Assembly (NCBI RefSeq): GCF_018224955.1
Contig: NZ_JAGTUU010000001.1
Location: forward strand, 806,001-870,000
Direction of reading: 5' to 3'
From: Thetidibacter halocola
GTDB taxonomy: Bacteria; Pseudomonadota; Alphaproteobacteria; Rhodobacterales; Rhodobacteraceae
DNA length: 64,000 nucleotides
The notes beneath the pieces are model-generated. The model was not told the DNA's origin, searched no databases, and saw only the letters and a list, made by a program, of their open reading frames with translations. Both the position numbers and the translations under genes were made by a program. Positions 17,446 through 26,209 of the stretch are shown in pieces. Numbering within the stretch: position 1 is the stretch's first letter; every line of letters begins with the position of its first letter.

Positions 17446-18258
17446 ATGCTGTCCTACCAACACGCCTATCACGCCGGGAATCTCGCCGATCTGCACAAGC
17501 ACGCGCTGCTGGCGGTAGCGCTCGACTATCTGACGCAGAAGGACAAGCCGCTCTCGTATATCGAGACCCATGCGGGGCGCGGCCTCTATGACCTGACCAG
17601 CGAGGAGGCGGCCAAGACCGGCGAGGCGTCCAAGGGGATCGGCGCGCTGGCCGATGCCTTTGCGGCCGACCATCCCTACATGCGGGCGCTGGCGGCGACG
17701 CGGGCGAAACACGGGGCCAATGCCTATCCCGGCTCTCCGCTCATCGCGCAGCACCTGTTGCGCCGCGACGACCGGCTGCACCTGGCCGAACTGCACCCGC
17801 AGGAATACGCGCATCTGCGCCGGGTGACCCACGCGCCCAACATCCGCGTCTACCGGCAGGACGGCATGGACCTGGCAGCCAGCCTCTGCCCGCCCGACCC
17901 GAAACGCGGCCTGATGCTGATCGACCCGAGCTGGGAGGTGAAGGACGATTACCGCACCATGCCCACCCGCATCGGCCAGATCGCGAAGGCGTGGAACGTC
18001 GGCATCGTGATGCTCTGGTATCCGATCCTCGACGGCGAACCGCACGGGCCGATGCTGCGCGCGCTGGAACAGGCGCACGGGGACGCGCTGCGCCATGAGG
18101 TCCGCTTTCCCCCCGTCCGGCCCGGGCACCGGATGGTCGGATCGGGCATGTTCGTCGTGAACCCGCCCTATGGTCTGCGCCCCGAGGCCGAGCGCCTCAC
18201 GCGTCTCTTTCAAACCCGTTTCCCCCGTGGACAGCGCCCCGGCGCACGGCCACAATAA
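17446..18258 (+). CDS. rlmJ: 23S rRNA (adenine2030-N6)-methyltransferase RlmJ
   Basis: A 270-aa SAM methyltransferase. The N-terminal MLSYQHAYHAGNLADLHKH is the family signature; SYIETHAGRGLYDL is the SAM loop, and YPGSPLIA and MVGSGMFVVNPP follow. It methylates A2030 in 23S rRNA. The catalytic motif IV, DPPY in the E. coli enzyme, reads IDPSWEVK here, with Trp in place of Tyr. Start at the conserved MLSYQH. It is followed 21 bp later by the first TerB-like gene. Confidence 0.92.
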   Translation: MLSYQHAYHAGNLADLHKHALLAVALDYLTQKDKPLSYIETHAGRGLYDLTSEEAAKTGEASKGIGALADAFAADHPYMRALAATRAKHGANAYPGSPLIAQHLLRRDDRLHLAELHPQEYAHLRRVTHAPNIRVYRQDGMDLAASLCPPDPKRGLMLIDPSWEVKDDYRTMPTRIGQIAKAWNVGIVMLWYPILDGEPHGPMLRALEQAHGDALRHEVRFPPVRPGHRMVGSGMFVVNPPYGLRPEAERLTRLFQTRFPRGQRPGARPQ

Positions 18259-18279
18259 GGAAAAAAAAGGGAGGCAGCC

Positions 18280-18723
18280 TTGTTCGAGCGGCTGAAACGA
18301 TTCTTCACCCATCCCGCCCCGCCGCAGCGCCCGCTGCCGGAGCCCGACGCGCGGCATGCGCTCGGCACGCTGCTGGTGCGCGTGGCGCTGGCCGATGGCG
18401 CCTACCTGTTCGAGGAAGTCGAGCAGATCGACCGCATCCTGGCCCGCGCCTACCGGCTGAAACCGCTGGAGGCGGCGAAGATGCGCGCTGAATGCGAGCG
18501 GCTGGCGCTTCATATCGACGACGACACCGAGATGGCCCGGCGCATCCGCGAGGCGGTGGATTACGACCACCGGCTCGAGAAGGTCCGCGCGCTCTGGGCT
18601 GTGGTGATGGCGGACGGTGTGAGCGACGAGAAGGAAGAGGCGCTGGTCGCGCTGGTCGAGGACACGCTGGGCGTGGCGCGCCCCGACAGCGAGGCCGCGC
18701 GGGCGGCAGCGTCGATCCCCTGA
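18280..18723 (+). CDS. TerB-like protein (first of a tandem pair)
   Basis: A 147-aa all-helical protein with two repeats of the TerB type: LLVRVALADGAYLFEEVEQIDRI and LWAVVMADGVSDEKEEALV. The acidic DG..E..E pattern is the TerB metal-binding signature. TerB-like proteins are linked to tellurite resistance modules but also occur alone, with no proven role. Start is TTG at 18280, supported by GGGAGG upstream. The next gene encodes a clear paralogue. Confidence 0.82.
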   Translation: MFERLKRFFTHPAPPQRPLPEPDARHALGTLLVRVALADGAYLFEEVEQIDRILARAYRLKPLEAAKMRAECERLALHIDDDTEMARRIREAVDYDHRLEKVRALWAVVMADGVSDEKEEALVALVEDTLGVARPDSEAARAAASIP

Positions 18724-18806
18724 GATCGCCGGCCCACGCGGGAATTTGAACCAATGCCGCGCGGGACGGGTTTCCTTTTTCCCTCGGGACGCCTTATCTG
18801 ACATTC

Positions 18807-19244
18807 ATGTTTGCCGATTTCATCAAGCGCCTGACGGCGCCCGATCCCTCCCCCCTGCCCGATGCCGACGCGCGCCTGGCGCTTTGCGCGCTTTTGGTGC
18901 GCGTCGCCCGGTCGGACGGAACCTATGACCAGGCCGAGCGCGACCGGATCGACCGGATCGCCGCCACGCGCTATGCCCTGTCGCCCTTCGAGGCGGCCAA
19001 GTTGCGCGGCGAGGCCGAGGCGCTGGAGGCCGAGGCGCCTGATACGGTGCGGTTCACCCGCGCGATCAAGGATGCGGTTCCCTACGAGGCGCGCATCGGC
19101 GTGATCGAGGCGTTGTGGCAGGTCGCGCTGGCCGATGGCGTGCGCGAGGCGCATGAGGATGCGCTGTTGCGGCTGGTGGCGAACCTGCTGGGCATCAACG
19201 ACCGCGATTCGGCGCTGGCGCGGCAGCGGGTCGAGCGGGGATGA
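18807..19244 (+). CDS. TerB-like protein (second of a tandem pair)
   Basis: A 145-aa paralogue of the preceding protein with the same N-terminal MF..F-K/R and DADARLAL stretch, LLVRVARSDGTYDQAERDRIDRI, and LWQVALADGVREAHEDALL. It probably arose by tandem duplication. No other ter genes (terC, terD, terZ) are nearby, so tellurite resistance is not supported. The stop overlaps the start of the next gene (ATGA). Confidence 0.82.
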   Translation: MFADFIKRLTAPDPSPLPDADARLALCALLVRVARSDGTYDQAERDRIDRIAATRYALSPFEAAKLRGEAEALEAEAPDTVRFTRAIKDAVPYEARIGVIEALWQVALADGVREAHEDALLRLVANLLGINDRDSALARQRVERG

Positions 19245-19984
19245 TCGCCAGCCTGCCGATGTATGACCTGCCGCCCTTGCAGCAGGCCAACGATCGGCTC
19301 TGGCAGGCGATCCGCGCGGCGCTGTGCTGGGGGCCGCCCCGGCTCGATCGGTTCATCGGAGTGTGGGAAGCGTGGCGCTCGCCGGTGCTGGTGCTGTCGC
19401 AGACGTGCAGCCTGCCCTACCGGACGGCGCTGCACGGCCAGGTGGCGCTTGTCGGCAGCCCGGATTTCGGCCTGCCGGGCTGTGCGCCCGGGCAATACAA
19501 TTCCGTGCTGGTCGCGCGCGAGGATGACAACCGGCCGCCGGCTGTGCTGCTGGCTGCGCGGGTGGCGGTGAACGAGCGGCTGAGCCAGTCGGGCTATGCC
19601 GCGTTATGGCAGGCAGCGCAGGCGCATGGCGCGCGGCCGTCCGAGGTGGTGCTGACCGGCGCGCATGCCGCCTCGGTCAAGGCTGTGGCGGAGGGGCGAG
19701 CCGACATCGCGGCCATCGACGCGCAGACCTGGCGGCTGTTGTCGCTTTACGATCCGGGGGCACAATGCTTGCGCGAGATCGAGCGCACACAGCCCACACC
19801 CGCCATGCCCTATATCACTGCGCTCCGGCATGATCCGGCCGAACTGCTCGCGGCGATGCGGCAAGCCGTCGACGCACTCGATGCGCCCACGCGGATGCGA
19901 CTGGGCCTGCGCGGGGTCGTACCGGTCCAACCGATGGATTTCCTCGCGCTCGAAACGCCGCCACCACTGTCGCAACGAGGGTAA
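19241..19984 (+). CDS. PhnD-like substrate-binding-fold protein without signal peptide
   Basis: A 247-aa protein resembling the phosphate/phosphonate-binding (PhnD/SsuA-type periplasmic) fold: SLPMYDLPP start, LVLSQTCSLPYRT, LTGAHAASVKAVAEGRADIAAIDAQTWRLL. The last block is the typical domain-swap segment of PhnD-like proteins. There is no signal peptide or lipobox, and no cognate permease or ATPase, so it may act in the cytoplasm or as a sensor. Coupled to terB2 by ATGA. Its place before an amino-acid ABC transporter is probably incidental (77-bp gap and unrelated family). Confidence 0.7.
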   Translation: MIASLPMYDLPPLQQANDRLWQAIRAALCWGPPRLDRFIGVWEAWRSPVLVLSQTCSLPYRTALHGQVALVGSPDFGLPGCAPGQYNSVLVAREDDNRPPAVLLAARVAVNERLSQSGYAALWQAAQAHGARPSEVVLTGAHAASVKAVAEGRADIAAIDAQTWRLLSLYDPGAQCLREIERTQPTPAMPYITALRHDPAELLAAMRQAVDALDAPTRMRLGLRGVVPVQPMDFLALETPPPLSQRG

Positions 19985-20061
19985 ACGCGACAAGGGTCAT
20001 TCGCGATTGCATTGCCCGCTCGCTTCGCGTCATTCTGCGCCGGATTGAAACCGGAGGCCCC

Positions 20062-20835
20062 ATGTCCGACGCGCCCGTGATCGAGATCCGCAACCTGCAC
20101 AAGGCCTACGGGTCGCTCGAGGTCATCAAGGGCGTCGACATCACCGCGCCGAAGGGCTGCGTGGTGTCGCTGATCGGATCGTCAGGGTCGGGCAAGTCGA
20201 CCATCCTGCGCTGCTGCAACCTGCTGGAGGACAGCCAGCAAGGCGACATCCTGTTCAAGGGCGAGCCGGTGAAATGGCATGGCACCGGGCATGGCCGCCG
20301 CCCGGCCGACCCGAAACAGGTTCTGCGCATCCGCACAAACCTGTCGATGGTGTTCCAGCAGTTCAACCTGTGGTCCCACCTGACCATCCTTCAGAACGTG
20401 ATGGAGGCGCCGGTGACGGTGTTGGGCCGCGACCGCGACGAGGTCGAGGCAAAAGCGCGCCACTATCTCGACAAGGTGGGGATCGGCGACAAGGCCGACG
20501 CCTGGCCGGCGCAACTGTCGGGCGGCCAGCAGCAGCGCGCAGCCATCGCCCGCGCCCTGTGCATGGAGCCCGAGGCGCTGCTGTTCGACGAGCCGACCAG
20601 CGCGCTTGACCCCGAACTGGAACAAGAGGTGGTGCGCGTCATCAAGGCGCTGGCCGAGGAAGGGCGCACCATGCTGATCGTGACCCATGACATGAAGATG
20701 GCGGCGGACGTATCCGACCATGTCGTCTTTCTGCACCAGGGCCTGATCGAGGAACAGGGCGCGCCAGACCAGCTGTTCGGCAGCCCGAAATCCGAGCGTT
20801 TGCAGGGGTTCCTGCGCTCGACCACCCATGGCTGA
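20062..20835 (+). CDS. Polar amino-acid ABC transporter, ATP-binding protein
   Basis: A 257-aa ATPase of the HisP/GlnQ type. Walker A GSSGSGKST (about 38-46), Q-loop MVFQQFNLW, signature LSGGQQQR, Walker B ALLFDEPTSALDPE and the H-loop VTHDMK are all intact. It powers uptake through the two permeases downstream. A GGAGG site precedes the ATG. First gene of a four-gene unit ordered ATPase, binding protein, permease, permease. Confidence 0.95.
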   Translation: MSDAPVIEIRNLHKAYGSLEVIKGVDITAPKGCVVSLIGSSGSGKSTILRCCNLLEDSQQGDILFKGEPVKWHGTGHGRRPADPKQVLRIRTNLSMVFQQFNLWSHLTILQNVMEAPVTVLGRDRDEVEAKARHYLDKVGIGDKADAWPAQLSGGQQQRAAIARALCMEPEALLFDEPTSALDPELEQEVVRVIKALAEEGRTMLIVTHDMKMAADVSDHVVFLHQGLIEEQGAPDQLFGSPKSERLQGFLRSTTHG

Positions 20836-20928
20836 CGTGGCGGCCCCCTTGCGCTTGCCGCGGAATCCCATAAGCGTTCCGAAATCAGACGCGCCCGGAA
20901 GAGGCGCGGACCGAATGGGAGACACCAT

Positions 20929-21654
20929 ATGAAGAAACTGATCCTGACCACCACCGTCCTGACGCTTGCCGCGGGCGCCGCCCTTGCCGGCAGCCACTCC
21001 GTCGTGCGCCTCGGAACCGAGGGCGCCTATCCTCCGTTCAACTTCCTCAACGACAAGGGCGAAGTCGACGGGTTCGAGCGCGAATTGGGCGACGAGCTGT
21101 GCGCGCGCGCCGAGCTGACCTGCGAATGGGTCACCAACGACTGGGACTCGATCATCCCGAACCTCGTGTCCGGCAACTACGACGTCATCATCGCCGGCAT
21201 GTCGATCACCGAAGAACGCGAGGCCGTGATCGATTTCACCCAGAACTACACCCAGCCCGACCCCTCGGCCTTCCTGGCTGCGGAGGGCAGCGAGATTGAC
21301 CTGACCGGCGCGGTGATCGCGGCGCAGGCCAACACGATCCAGGCATCTTACGTCGCCTCCAGCGGCGCGACGCTGGTGGAATTCGCCTCGCCCGACGAGA
21401 CCATCGCCGCCGTGCGCAACGGTGAGGCCGACGCGGTCCTGGCCGACAAGGCCTTCCTGTCGCCGATCGCCGAAGAAAGCGCCGAGCTCGACTTCGTCGG
21501 CGAGGACGTGCTGATCGGCGGTGGCGTGGGCATGGGCCTGCGCGAATCCGACAACGATCTGCGCGACAAGTTCGACGCCGCCATCCAGTCGATGAAGGAT
21601 GACGGATCGCTGAACGCGCTCATCGAAAAGTGGCAAATCGGCGCCACGTTCTGA
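20929..21654 (+). CDS. Polar amino-acid ABC transporter, periplasmic binding protein
   Basis: A 241-aa family-3 solute-binding protein. An N-terminal signal peptide of about 20 residues (MKKLILTTTVLTLAAGAALA) precedes GSHSVVRLGTEGAYPPFNF. WDSIIPNLVSGNYDVIIAGMS and DFTQNY are the usual ligand-domain blocks. The set resembles histidine/lysine-arginine-ornithine or opine systems; the ligand cannot be read from sequence. A strong hairpin follows and may raise its mRNA level relative to the permeases. Confidence 0.93.
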   Translation: MKKLILTTTVLTLAAGAALAGSHSVVRLGTEGAYPPFNFLNDKGEVDGFERELGDELCARAELTCEWVTNDWDSIIPNLVSGNYDVIIAGMSITEEREAVIDFTQNYTQPDPSAFLAAEGSEIDLTGAVIAAQANTIQASYVASSGATLVEFASPDETIAAVRNGEADAVLADKAFLSPIAEESAELDFVGEDVLIGGGVGMGLRESDNDLRDKFDAAIQSMKDDGSLNALIEKWQIGATF

Positions 21655-21660
21655 TCGGAC

Positions 21661-21692
21661 CGGGCCGGGCGGGCTGAAACCCGCCCTGCCCG
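21661..21692 (+). promoter_or_regulatory. Strong intercistronic hairpin after the binding-protein gene
   Basis: CGGGC-C-GGGCGGG (21661-21673) pairs with CCCGCCC-T-GCCCG (21680-21692): 12 bp with one mismatch and a CTGAAA loop. No T-run follows. Placement between binding protein and permease fits a 3' stabiliser or partial attenuator that keeps binding protein in excess. Confidence 0.65.
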
Positions 21693-21701
21693 ACACAGCG
21701 C

Positions 21702-22583
21702 ATGGCCAGCTTCTGTTCCGATCCCTCCACCCTGTCAGGCCTTTCCTGGCTGTTGTGCTACCTGACAACGGGTAAGCACGTGGCGCTCTACTGGTCGGTG
21801 GGGACCGTGCTGCTGCTGCTGGCGATCACGGCACCAGCGGCGCTGGCCTTCGGCTTTGGCGGGGCGACGGCGGCGCGGTCGCGGTTCCTGCCGCTGCAAT
21901 GGCTGGGACGGGGCTATATCGCCGTGGTGCGCGGTGTGCCTGACATCGCCTTCTTCCTGTTCTTCGTGATCGCGCTGGACCAGTTCTTTGAATGGGCGCG
22001 ACACAAGGTGAAATGCCCCGACTGGGACCAGCCGATCCGGCAGGGCAGCGATTTCGTCGTCTGCCCCGAGGCCAAGCTGCCGCTGGGCAACGCCGCGCAA
22101 TGGGTGCATGAGACCTATGGTTTCATGCTGGCGGTGCTGACCTTTGCCATCGTCTTCGGCGCCTTCGCGGCCAACGTGCTGTATGGCGCGATGCGGGCCG
22201 TGCCCCATCCGCAGCTGGAAACTGCCGAGGCCTATGGCATGAGCCCGCGACAGACCTTCTGGCGCATCCTCGTGCCGCAGATGTGGGTCTATGCCCTGCC
22301 CGGCCTCAGCAACCTGTGGATGGTGCTGATCAAGGCGACCCCGCTGCTGTTCCTGCTGGGGATCGAGGATATCGTCTACTGGGCGCGCGAACTGGGCGGC
22401 GCCAAGACGGCGCGCTTTACCGATTATCCGCATGGCGACTGGCGGGTGTGGTATTTCCTGGCGCTGCTGATCTTCTACCTGGCCTTCACGCGGGTGTCCG
22501 AGATCGTGCTGGACCGCATCATGGGCCGGTTGACCCATGGCCAGGCCACGCTGGCGGGCGACGCCCAGAGGAAGGCGGTCTGA
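21702..22583 (+). CDS. Polar amino-acid ABC transporter, permease 1 (HisQ-like)
   Basis: A 293-aa inner-membrane permease. The EAA loop is visible as TAEAYGMSPRQTFWRILVPQMW. It has about five or six membrane segments and a roughly 40-residue insert between two of them (about 90-130, containing CPDWDQPI) that is longer than in E. coli HisQ. Stop overlaps the next ATG (TGATG). Confidence 0.92.
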   Translation: MASFCSDPSTLSGLSWLLCYLTTGKHVALYWSVGTVLLLLAITAPAALAFGFGGATAARSRFLPLQWLGRGYIAVVRGVPDIAFFLFFVIALDQFFEWARHKVKCPDWDQPIRQGSDFVVCPEAKLPLGNAAQWVHETYGFMLAVLTFAIVFGAFAANVLYGAMRAVPHPQLETAEAYGMSPRQTFWRILVPQMWVYALPGLSNLWMVLIKATPLLFLLGIEDIVYWARELGGAKTARFTDYPHGDWRVWYFLALLIFYLAFTRVSEIVLDRIMGRLTHGQATLAGDAQRKAV

Positions 22584-23389
22584 TGTCCTGCTGGGAAACC
22601 ATCGCGGATTACGGGCTGCGGTCGATCGGGATCGGAGAACGGCTGCTGCCCCGCGACAACTTCACCCTCTGCCAGCAGGTGGTGCTGATCGGCTCTGGGC
22701 TGATCTGGAACATCTATTTCGGCACGCTGGCGCTGATTTCCGGGTTCTTCCTGGCGACGGCGGTGGCATTGGGCAAGGCGTCGCGCCTGAAGCCGGTGCA
22801 AAAGCTGAGCGCCTGGTTCATCTTCGTGTTCCGCGGCTCGCCGCTCTTCATCCAGTTCTTCTTTGCCTATTTCCTGTTCCTGTCCCTGAAATCGGTCTCG
22901 CCGATCTTCGACCCGTTCACGGCGGCCTGGCTGGGCGCGCTGATCGTGCTGTTCCTGAACACCGCCGCCTATTCCGGCGAGATCTTCTACGGGGCGCTGC
23001 AATCGGTGCCGCGGGGCGACCTGGAAGCGGCGGATGCCTATGGCTTTGCCGGCTGGACCAAGTTCCGCCGGATCACCTGGCCCACCATGCTGCGACTGGC
23101 CTGGCCGGCCTACACGAACGAGGCGATCTTCCTGTTTCACGCCACGACGCTGGTCTACTTCAGCGGCTTCCCGGCCTGGCAGCAACGTGGCGACGCGCTG
23201 TATTATGCCAGCTACTTTGCCGACAAGACCTTCAACCCGTTCGTGCCTTACCCGATCCTTGCCGGGTATTTCATCCTGCTGACGCTGATCGTCATCGGCC
23301 TGTTCGGGCTGGTGAACCGGAACCTGAACCGGCACCTGCCGCAGGCGTCGCGCGCCCGGATGACCTTTCGCCCCACCCTTCTGCGCTAA
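22583..23389 (+). CDS. Polar amino-acid ABC transporter, permease 2 (HisM-like)
   Basis: A 268-aa permease with the EAA loop AADAYGFAGWTKFRRITWPTM and FRGSPLFIQFFF, typical of the second permease of HisQM-type carriers. ATG at 22583 is fixed by the overlap with the upstream stop. It ends 4 bp before the convergent SulP gene, with no terminator between them. Confidence 0.92.
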   Translation: MSCWETIADYGLRSIGIGERLLPRDNFTLCQQVVLIGSGLIWNIYFGTLALISGFFLATAVALGKASRLKPVQKLSAWFIFVFRGSPLFIQFFFAYFLFLSLKSVSPIFDPFTAAWLGALIVLFLNTAAYSGEIFYGALQSVPRGDLEAADAYGFAGWTKFRRITWPTMLRLAWPAYTNEAIFLFHATTLVYFSGFPAWQQRGDALYYASYFADKTFNPFVPYPILAGYFILLTLIVIGLFGLVNRNLNRHLPQASRARMTFRPTLLR

Positions 23390-23393
23390 GCCT

Positions 23394-24653
23394 TCAGCGG
23401 TCGGGCGGGGTCCAGTCGGCACCGGGCACCTGGCGGCGGCGCAGGCGCAGGGCAAGGCCCAGGCCGACGCCCACCCCGATGGCCACGGTCAGGTCGGCCA
23501 CCACCGTCAGCACCAGCGTGAGCAGCAGCAAGAGGCGGTCCTCGGGCCGGGCGCGGGCATATTCGGCCCAGCGATGCGGCTCGGACATGTTCCAGGCGGT
23601 CAGGATCAGCAGGCCCGCCAGCGCGGGCATCGCCAGTTGCCCGGCCAGCGGCGCGGCGACCAGCATCGCCAGCAGGATCGCCATCGCATGCACGAGGCCT
23701 GCGACCGGCGTGCGCGCCCCGGCGCGGACATTGGTCGCGGTGCGCGCGATGGCCCCCGTGGCGGGCAGACCCCCGAACAGCGCCGAGGCGACGTTGGCCG
23801 CGCCCTGGGCCAGGATCTCGGCATTGGGCTTGTGCCGGTCGCCGATCATGCGGTCGGCGACCATGGCCGAAAGCAGCGACTCGATCCCTGCGAGGAAGGC
23901 GATGACCAGGGCCGAGGGCAGCAGGTCGCTCAGCCGTTCGAGCGTGATCACTGGCAGGTGCGGCAGGGGCAACGTGCGCGGCAGTTCACCGAACCGGCTG
24001 CCCACCGTGTCGATCCCGCCCAGAGCGGCGGCCGCGGCCGAGCCCAGCGCCACCGCCACGATCAGCCCCGGAAAGCGGGGAAAGGCACGGCGCAGGACGA
24101 CGATCAGCACCATGGTCAGCAGGGCGACCGCGAGGCTTTCAAGGCTCAGCCCGTCTCGCGCCGCCCAGAGCGCCGCGATCTTGGCAAGGAACTCGGCCGG
24201 GACCTCGGCCATCGACAGGCCCAGCGCGTCCTTGACCTGGCTCGTGGCGATGATGATCGCGATCCCGATGGTAAAGCCGTTGATCACCGGTTCCGGGACC
24301 AGACGGATCAGGCTGCCCGCCCGCAGGAACCCCGCCAGCAGCAGGATCAGCCCCGCCATCAGCGTCGCCAGCACGAGGCCGTCATAGCCGTGCTGCGCGA
24401 TCACGCCGTAGACTACGACGATGAAGGCGCCGGTCGGTCCGCCGATCTGCACCCGGCTGCCGCCCAGCGCCGAGATCAGGAAGCCGCCGACGATGGCCGT
24501 GATCAGGCCATCCGCCGGTGTCGCGCCCGAGGCGATGGCGATAGCCATGCTCAGCGGCAGCGCCACCATCGCAACCGTGATGCCCGCCAGCGCATCGGCT
24601 GCGAGGTCGGCGCGGGAGTATCCCGGCAGGGTCGAGATCAGCTTGGGGGTCAT
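23394..24653 (-). CDS. SulP-family anion transporter lacking a STAS domain
   Basis: A 419-aa membrane protein with TPKLISTLPGYSRADLAADALAG, then ITVAMVALPLSMAIAIASG and GGSRVQIGGPTGAFIVVV, the SulP/SLC26 core signatures. The C-terminal cytosolic STAS domain is missing: the protein ends soon after the last helix (RLRRRQVPG). SulP carriers move sulfate, bicarbonate or carboxylates. ATG at 24653 is chosen over a GTG at 24674 because AAAGG precedes it. Divergent from the glutamine-synthetase-like gene. Confidence 0.9.
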   Translation of the reverse strand: MTPKLISTLPGYSRADLAADALAGITVAMVALPLSMAIAIASGATPADGLITAIVGGFLISALGGSRVQIGGPTGAFIVVVYGVIAQHGYDGLVLATLMAGLILLLAGFLRAGSLIRLVPEPVINGFTIGIAIIIATSQVKDALGLSMAEVPAEFLAKIAALWAARDGLSLESLAVALLTMVLIVVLRRAFPRFPGLIVAVALGSAAAAALGGIDTVGSRFGELPRTLPLPHLPVITLERLSDLLPSALVIAFLAGIESLLSAMVADRMIGDRHKPNAEILAQGAANVASALFGGLPATGAIARTATNVRAGARTPVAGLVHAMAILLAMLVAAPLAGQLAMPALAGLLILTAWNMSEPHRWAEYARARPEDRLLLLLTLVLTVVADLTVAIGVGVGLGLALRLRRRQVPGADWTPPDR

Positions 24654-24768
24654 CGGGCGGCCTTTCGCCAGCACTTGCCCGGAATTTCGCCATGACGCAT
24701 CCTGTTGCGCAAGCGCGGCATTGCCGCAGCCGAGGCCCCCCTTGCCAAACCACGGCGCACCGGGCTAT

Positions 24769-24784
24769 GAATTTGATCAAATTC
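24769..24784. promoter_or_regulatory. 16-bp perfect palindrome, putative operator of the amine catabolic operon
   Basis: GAATTTGATCAAATTC is a perfect palindrome ending 16 bases before the start of the first glutamine-synthetase-like gene. It stands out as AT-rich in GC-rich DNA. Position fits an operator overlapping the transcription start. The regulator is not in the window; the TTTGATCAAA core could suit a GntR-, Xre/PuuR- or Lrp-type protein. Confidence 0.6.
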
Positions 24785-24800
24785 CAGAAGTGAGGCCCTC

Positions 24801-26147
24801 ATGCCCCCCCCTACCATCGAATGGTTGCGCCGCAATCCTGCCGTGCGCACCGTCCGTGCTGCCGCTTGCGACCTGAACGGAATCCCGCGGGGCAAGCGGA
24901 TGCCCTCGCGCGCCGCCGAACGGATGCTGAGCGAGGGCACGCGGTTTCCGATGTCGGCGCTGAACCTCGACATCTGGGGCGAGGATATCGACGACAGCCC
25001 GCTGGTCTATGAATCCGGCGACCGCGACGGCGTGCTGATGCCCACCGAGCGCGGCTTTGTCCCGATGCCCTGGCTCGAGGCGCCGACCGCGCTACTGCCG
25101 ATCTGGATGTATCACGAGGATGGCCGCCCCTATTACGGCGATCCGCGCCACGCGCTGTCGCGGGTGGTGAAGGCCTATCGCGACAAGGGGCTGACCGCGG
25201 TTGTCGCGGTCGAGCTGGAATTCTTCCTGATCGACGATTCGGGCCGCAGCCTGCAGGTGCCGATCAGCCCGCGCTCGAACAAGCGCCGCAAGGCCGCCGA
25301 GATCCTGTCGATCCGGGCGCTGGATGCCTTCGACACGTTCTTTACCGACCTCTACGATGCCTGCGAGGCGATGGACATTCCCGCCGATACCGCCATTTCC
25401 GAGGCGGGCCTGGGCCAGTTCGAGATCAACCTCGTCCACCAGCCCGACGCGCTGAAGGCGGCGGATGACGCCTGGCTGTTCAAGATGCTGGTCAAGGGCT
25501 TGGCGCGGCGGCACGGATTCGCCGCCTCGTTCATGGCCAAGCCCTACCAGGATTACGCCGGCAGCGGGCTGCACACGCATTTCTCGATCCTCGATTCCGC
25601 GGGCGGGAATATCTTCAACGATGGCGGGAACAAGGGCACGGACGCGCTGCGCCACGCGGTTGCCGGCTGCCTGAACGCGATGCATGACAGCACGCTGATC
25701 TTTGCACCGCACCTGAATTCCTACGACCGGATGGTGCCGGATTCGCACGCCCCCACCGGACTCGGCTGGGCCTACGAGAACCGCACGGCGGCGATCCGCA
25801 TCCCGTCGGGCGCGCCAGCGGCGCGGCGGATCGAGCATCGCGTGGCCGGGGGTGACGTGAACCCCTACCTGATGCTGGCCGCCATTCTCGGCGCCGCGCT
25901 GACCGGGATCGAAGACGGAAAGGAACCGCCCGAGCCGATCACCGGCAATGCCTACGCGCAGGACTTGCCGCAGATCCCGACCGAATGGGGCGACGCGATC
26001 GACGCGTTCGAAAAGAGCGCGACGATGCCGCGCATCTTCGGCGCGGACCTGATCCGCAACATGGTCATGACCAAGCGCCAGGAACGGCATTACATGGAAG
26101 AGCTTGATCCGCAGGAACGGATCGACATCTATCTGGATACGGTCTGA
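24801..26147 (+). CDS. Glutamine-synthetase-like ligase (gamma-glutamylamine synthetase type), copy 1
   Basis: A 448-aa member of the glutamine synthetase superfamily of the PuuA/GlnT kind. Visible: CDLNGIPRGKRMP in the N-terminal beta-grasp domain, AVELEFFLID (metal Glu), AGLGQFEINL, KPYQDYAGSGLHTHFSILD, and ENRTAAIRIPSG. The tyrosine adenylylation loop of true GlnA is not evident. Such enzymes join glutamate to amines such as putrescine or alkylamines. First gene of an operon with an amidotransferase, a second ligase and a PuuB-like oxidase. A GAGG site precedes the ATG. Confidence 0.88.
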   Translation: MPPPTIEWLRRNPAVRTVRAAACDLNGIPRGKRMPSRAAERMLSEGTRFPMSALNLDIWGEDIDDSPLVYESGDRDGVLMPTERGFVPMPWLEAPTALLPIWMYHEDGRPYYGDPRHALSRVVKAYRDKGLTAVVAVELEFFLIDDSGRSLQVPISPRSNKRRKAAEILSIRALDAFDTFFTDLYDACEAMDIPADTAISEAGLGQFEINLVHQPDALKAADDAWLFKMLVKGLARRHGFAASFMAKPYQDYAGSGLHTHFSILDSAGGNIFNDGGNKGTDALRHAVAGCLNAMHDSTLIFAPHLNSYDRMVPDSHAPTGLGWAYENRTAAIRIPSGAPAARRIEHRVAGGDVNPYLMLAAILGAALTGIEDGKEPPEPITGNAYAQDLPQIPTEWGDAIDAFEKSATMPRIFGADLIRNMVMTKRQERHYMEELDPQERIDIYLDTV

Positions 26148-26195
26148 CGGCGCGGCCGCCCGTCCTGGGCGGCGCCCCTCGGCCGAAGCAAGAAC

Positions 26196-26209
26196 GAAAC
26201 AGGTGTTTC
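26196..26209. promoter_or_regulatory. Short inverted repeat directly before the amidotransferase gene
   Basis: GAAACA-GG-TGTTTC (6-bp arms) ends at the base before the ATG and contains the AGG of the ribosome site. It could be an operator or an mRNA structure that masks the ribosome site. Low-specificity evidence. Confidence 0.3.

Noticed and set aside
18280-19244. Tellurite-resistance locus
   Set aside because: Only TerB-like proteins are present; terC, terD, terE and terZ are absent, so the name would mislead.
22537-24387. A 616-aa plus-strand frame spanning HisM and the SulP gene
   Set aside because: Off-frame to one real gene and antisense to the other; ends in Arg/Ala/Ser low-complexity sequence.
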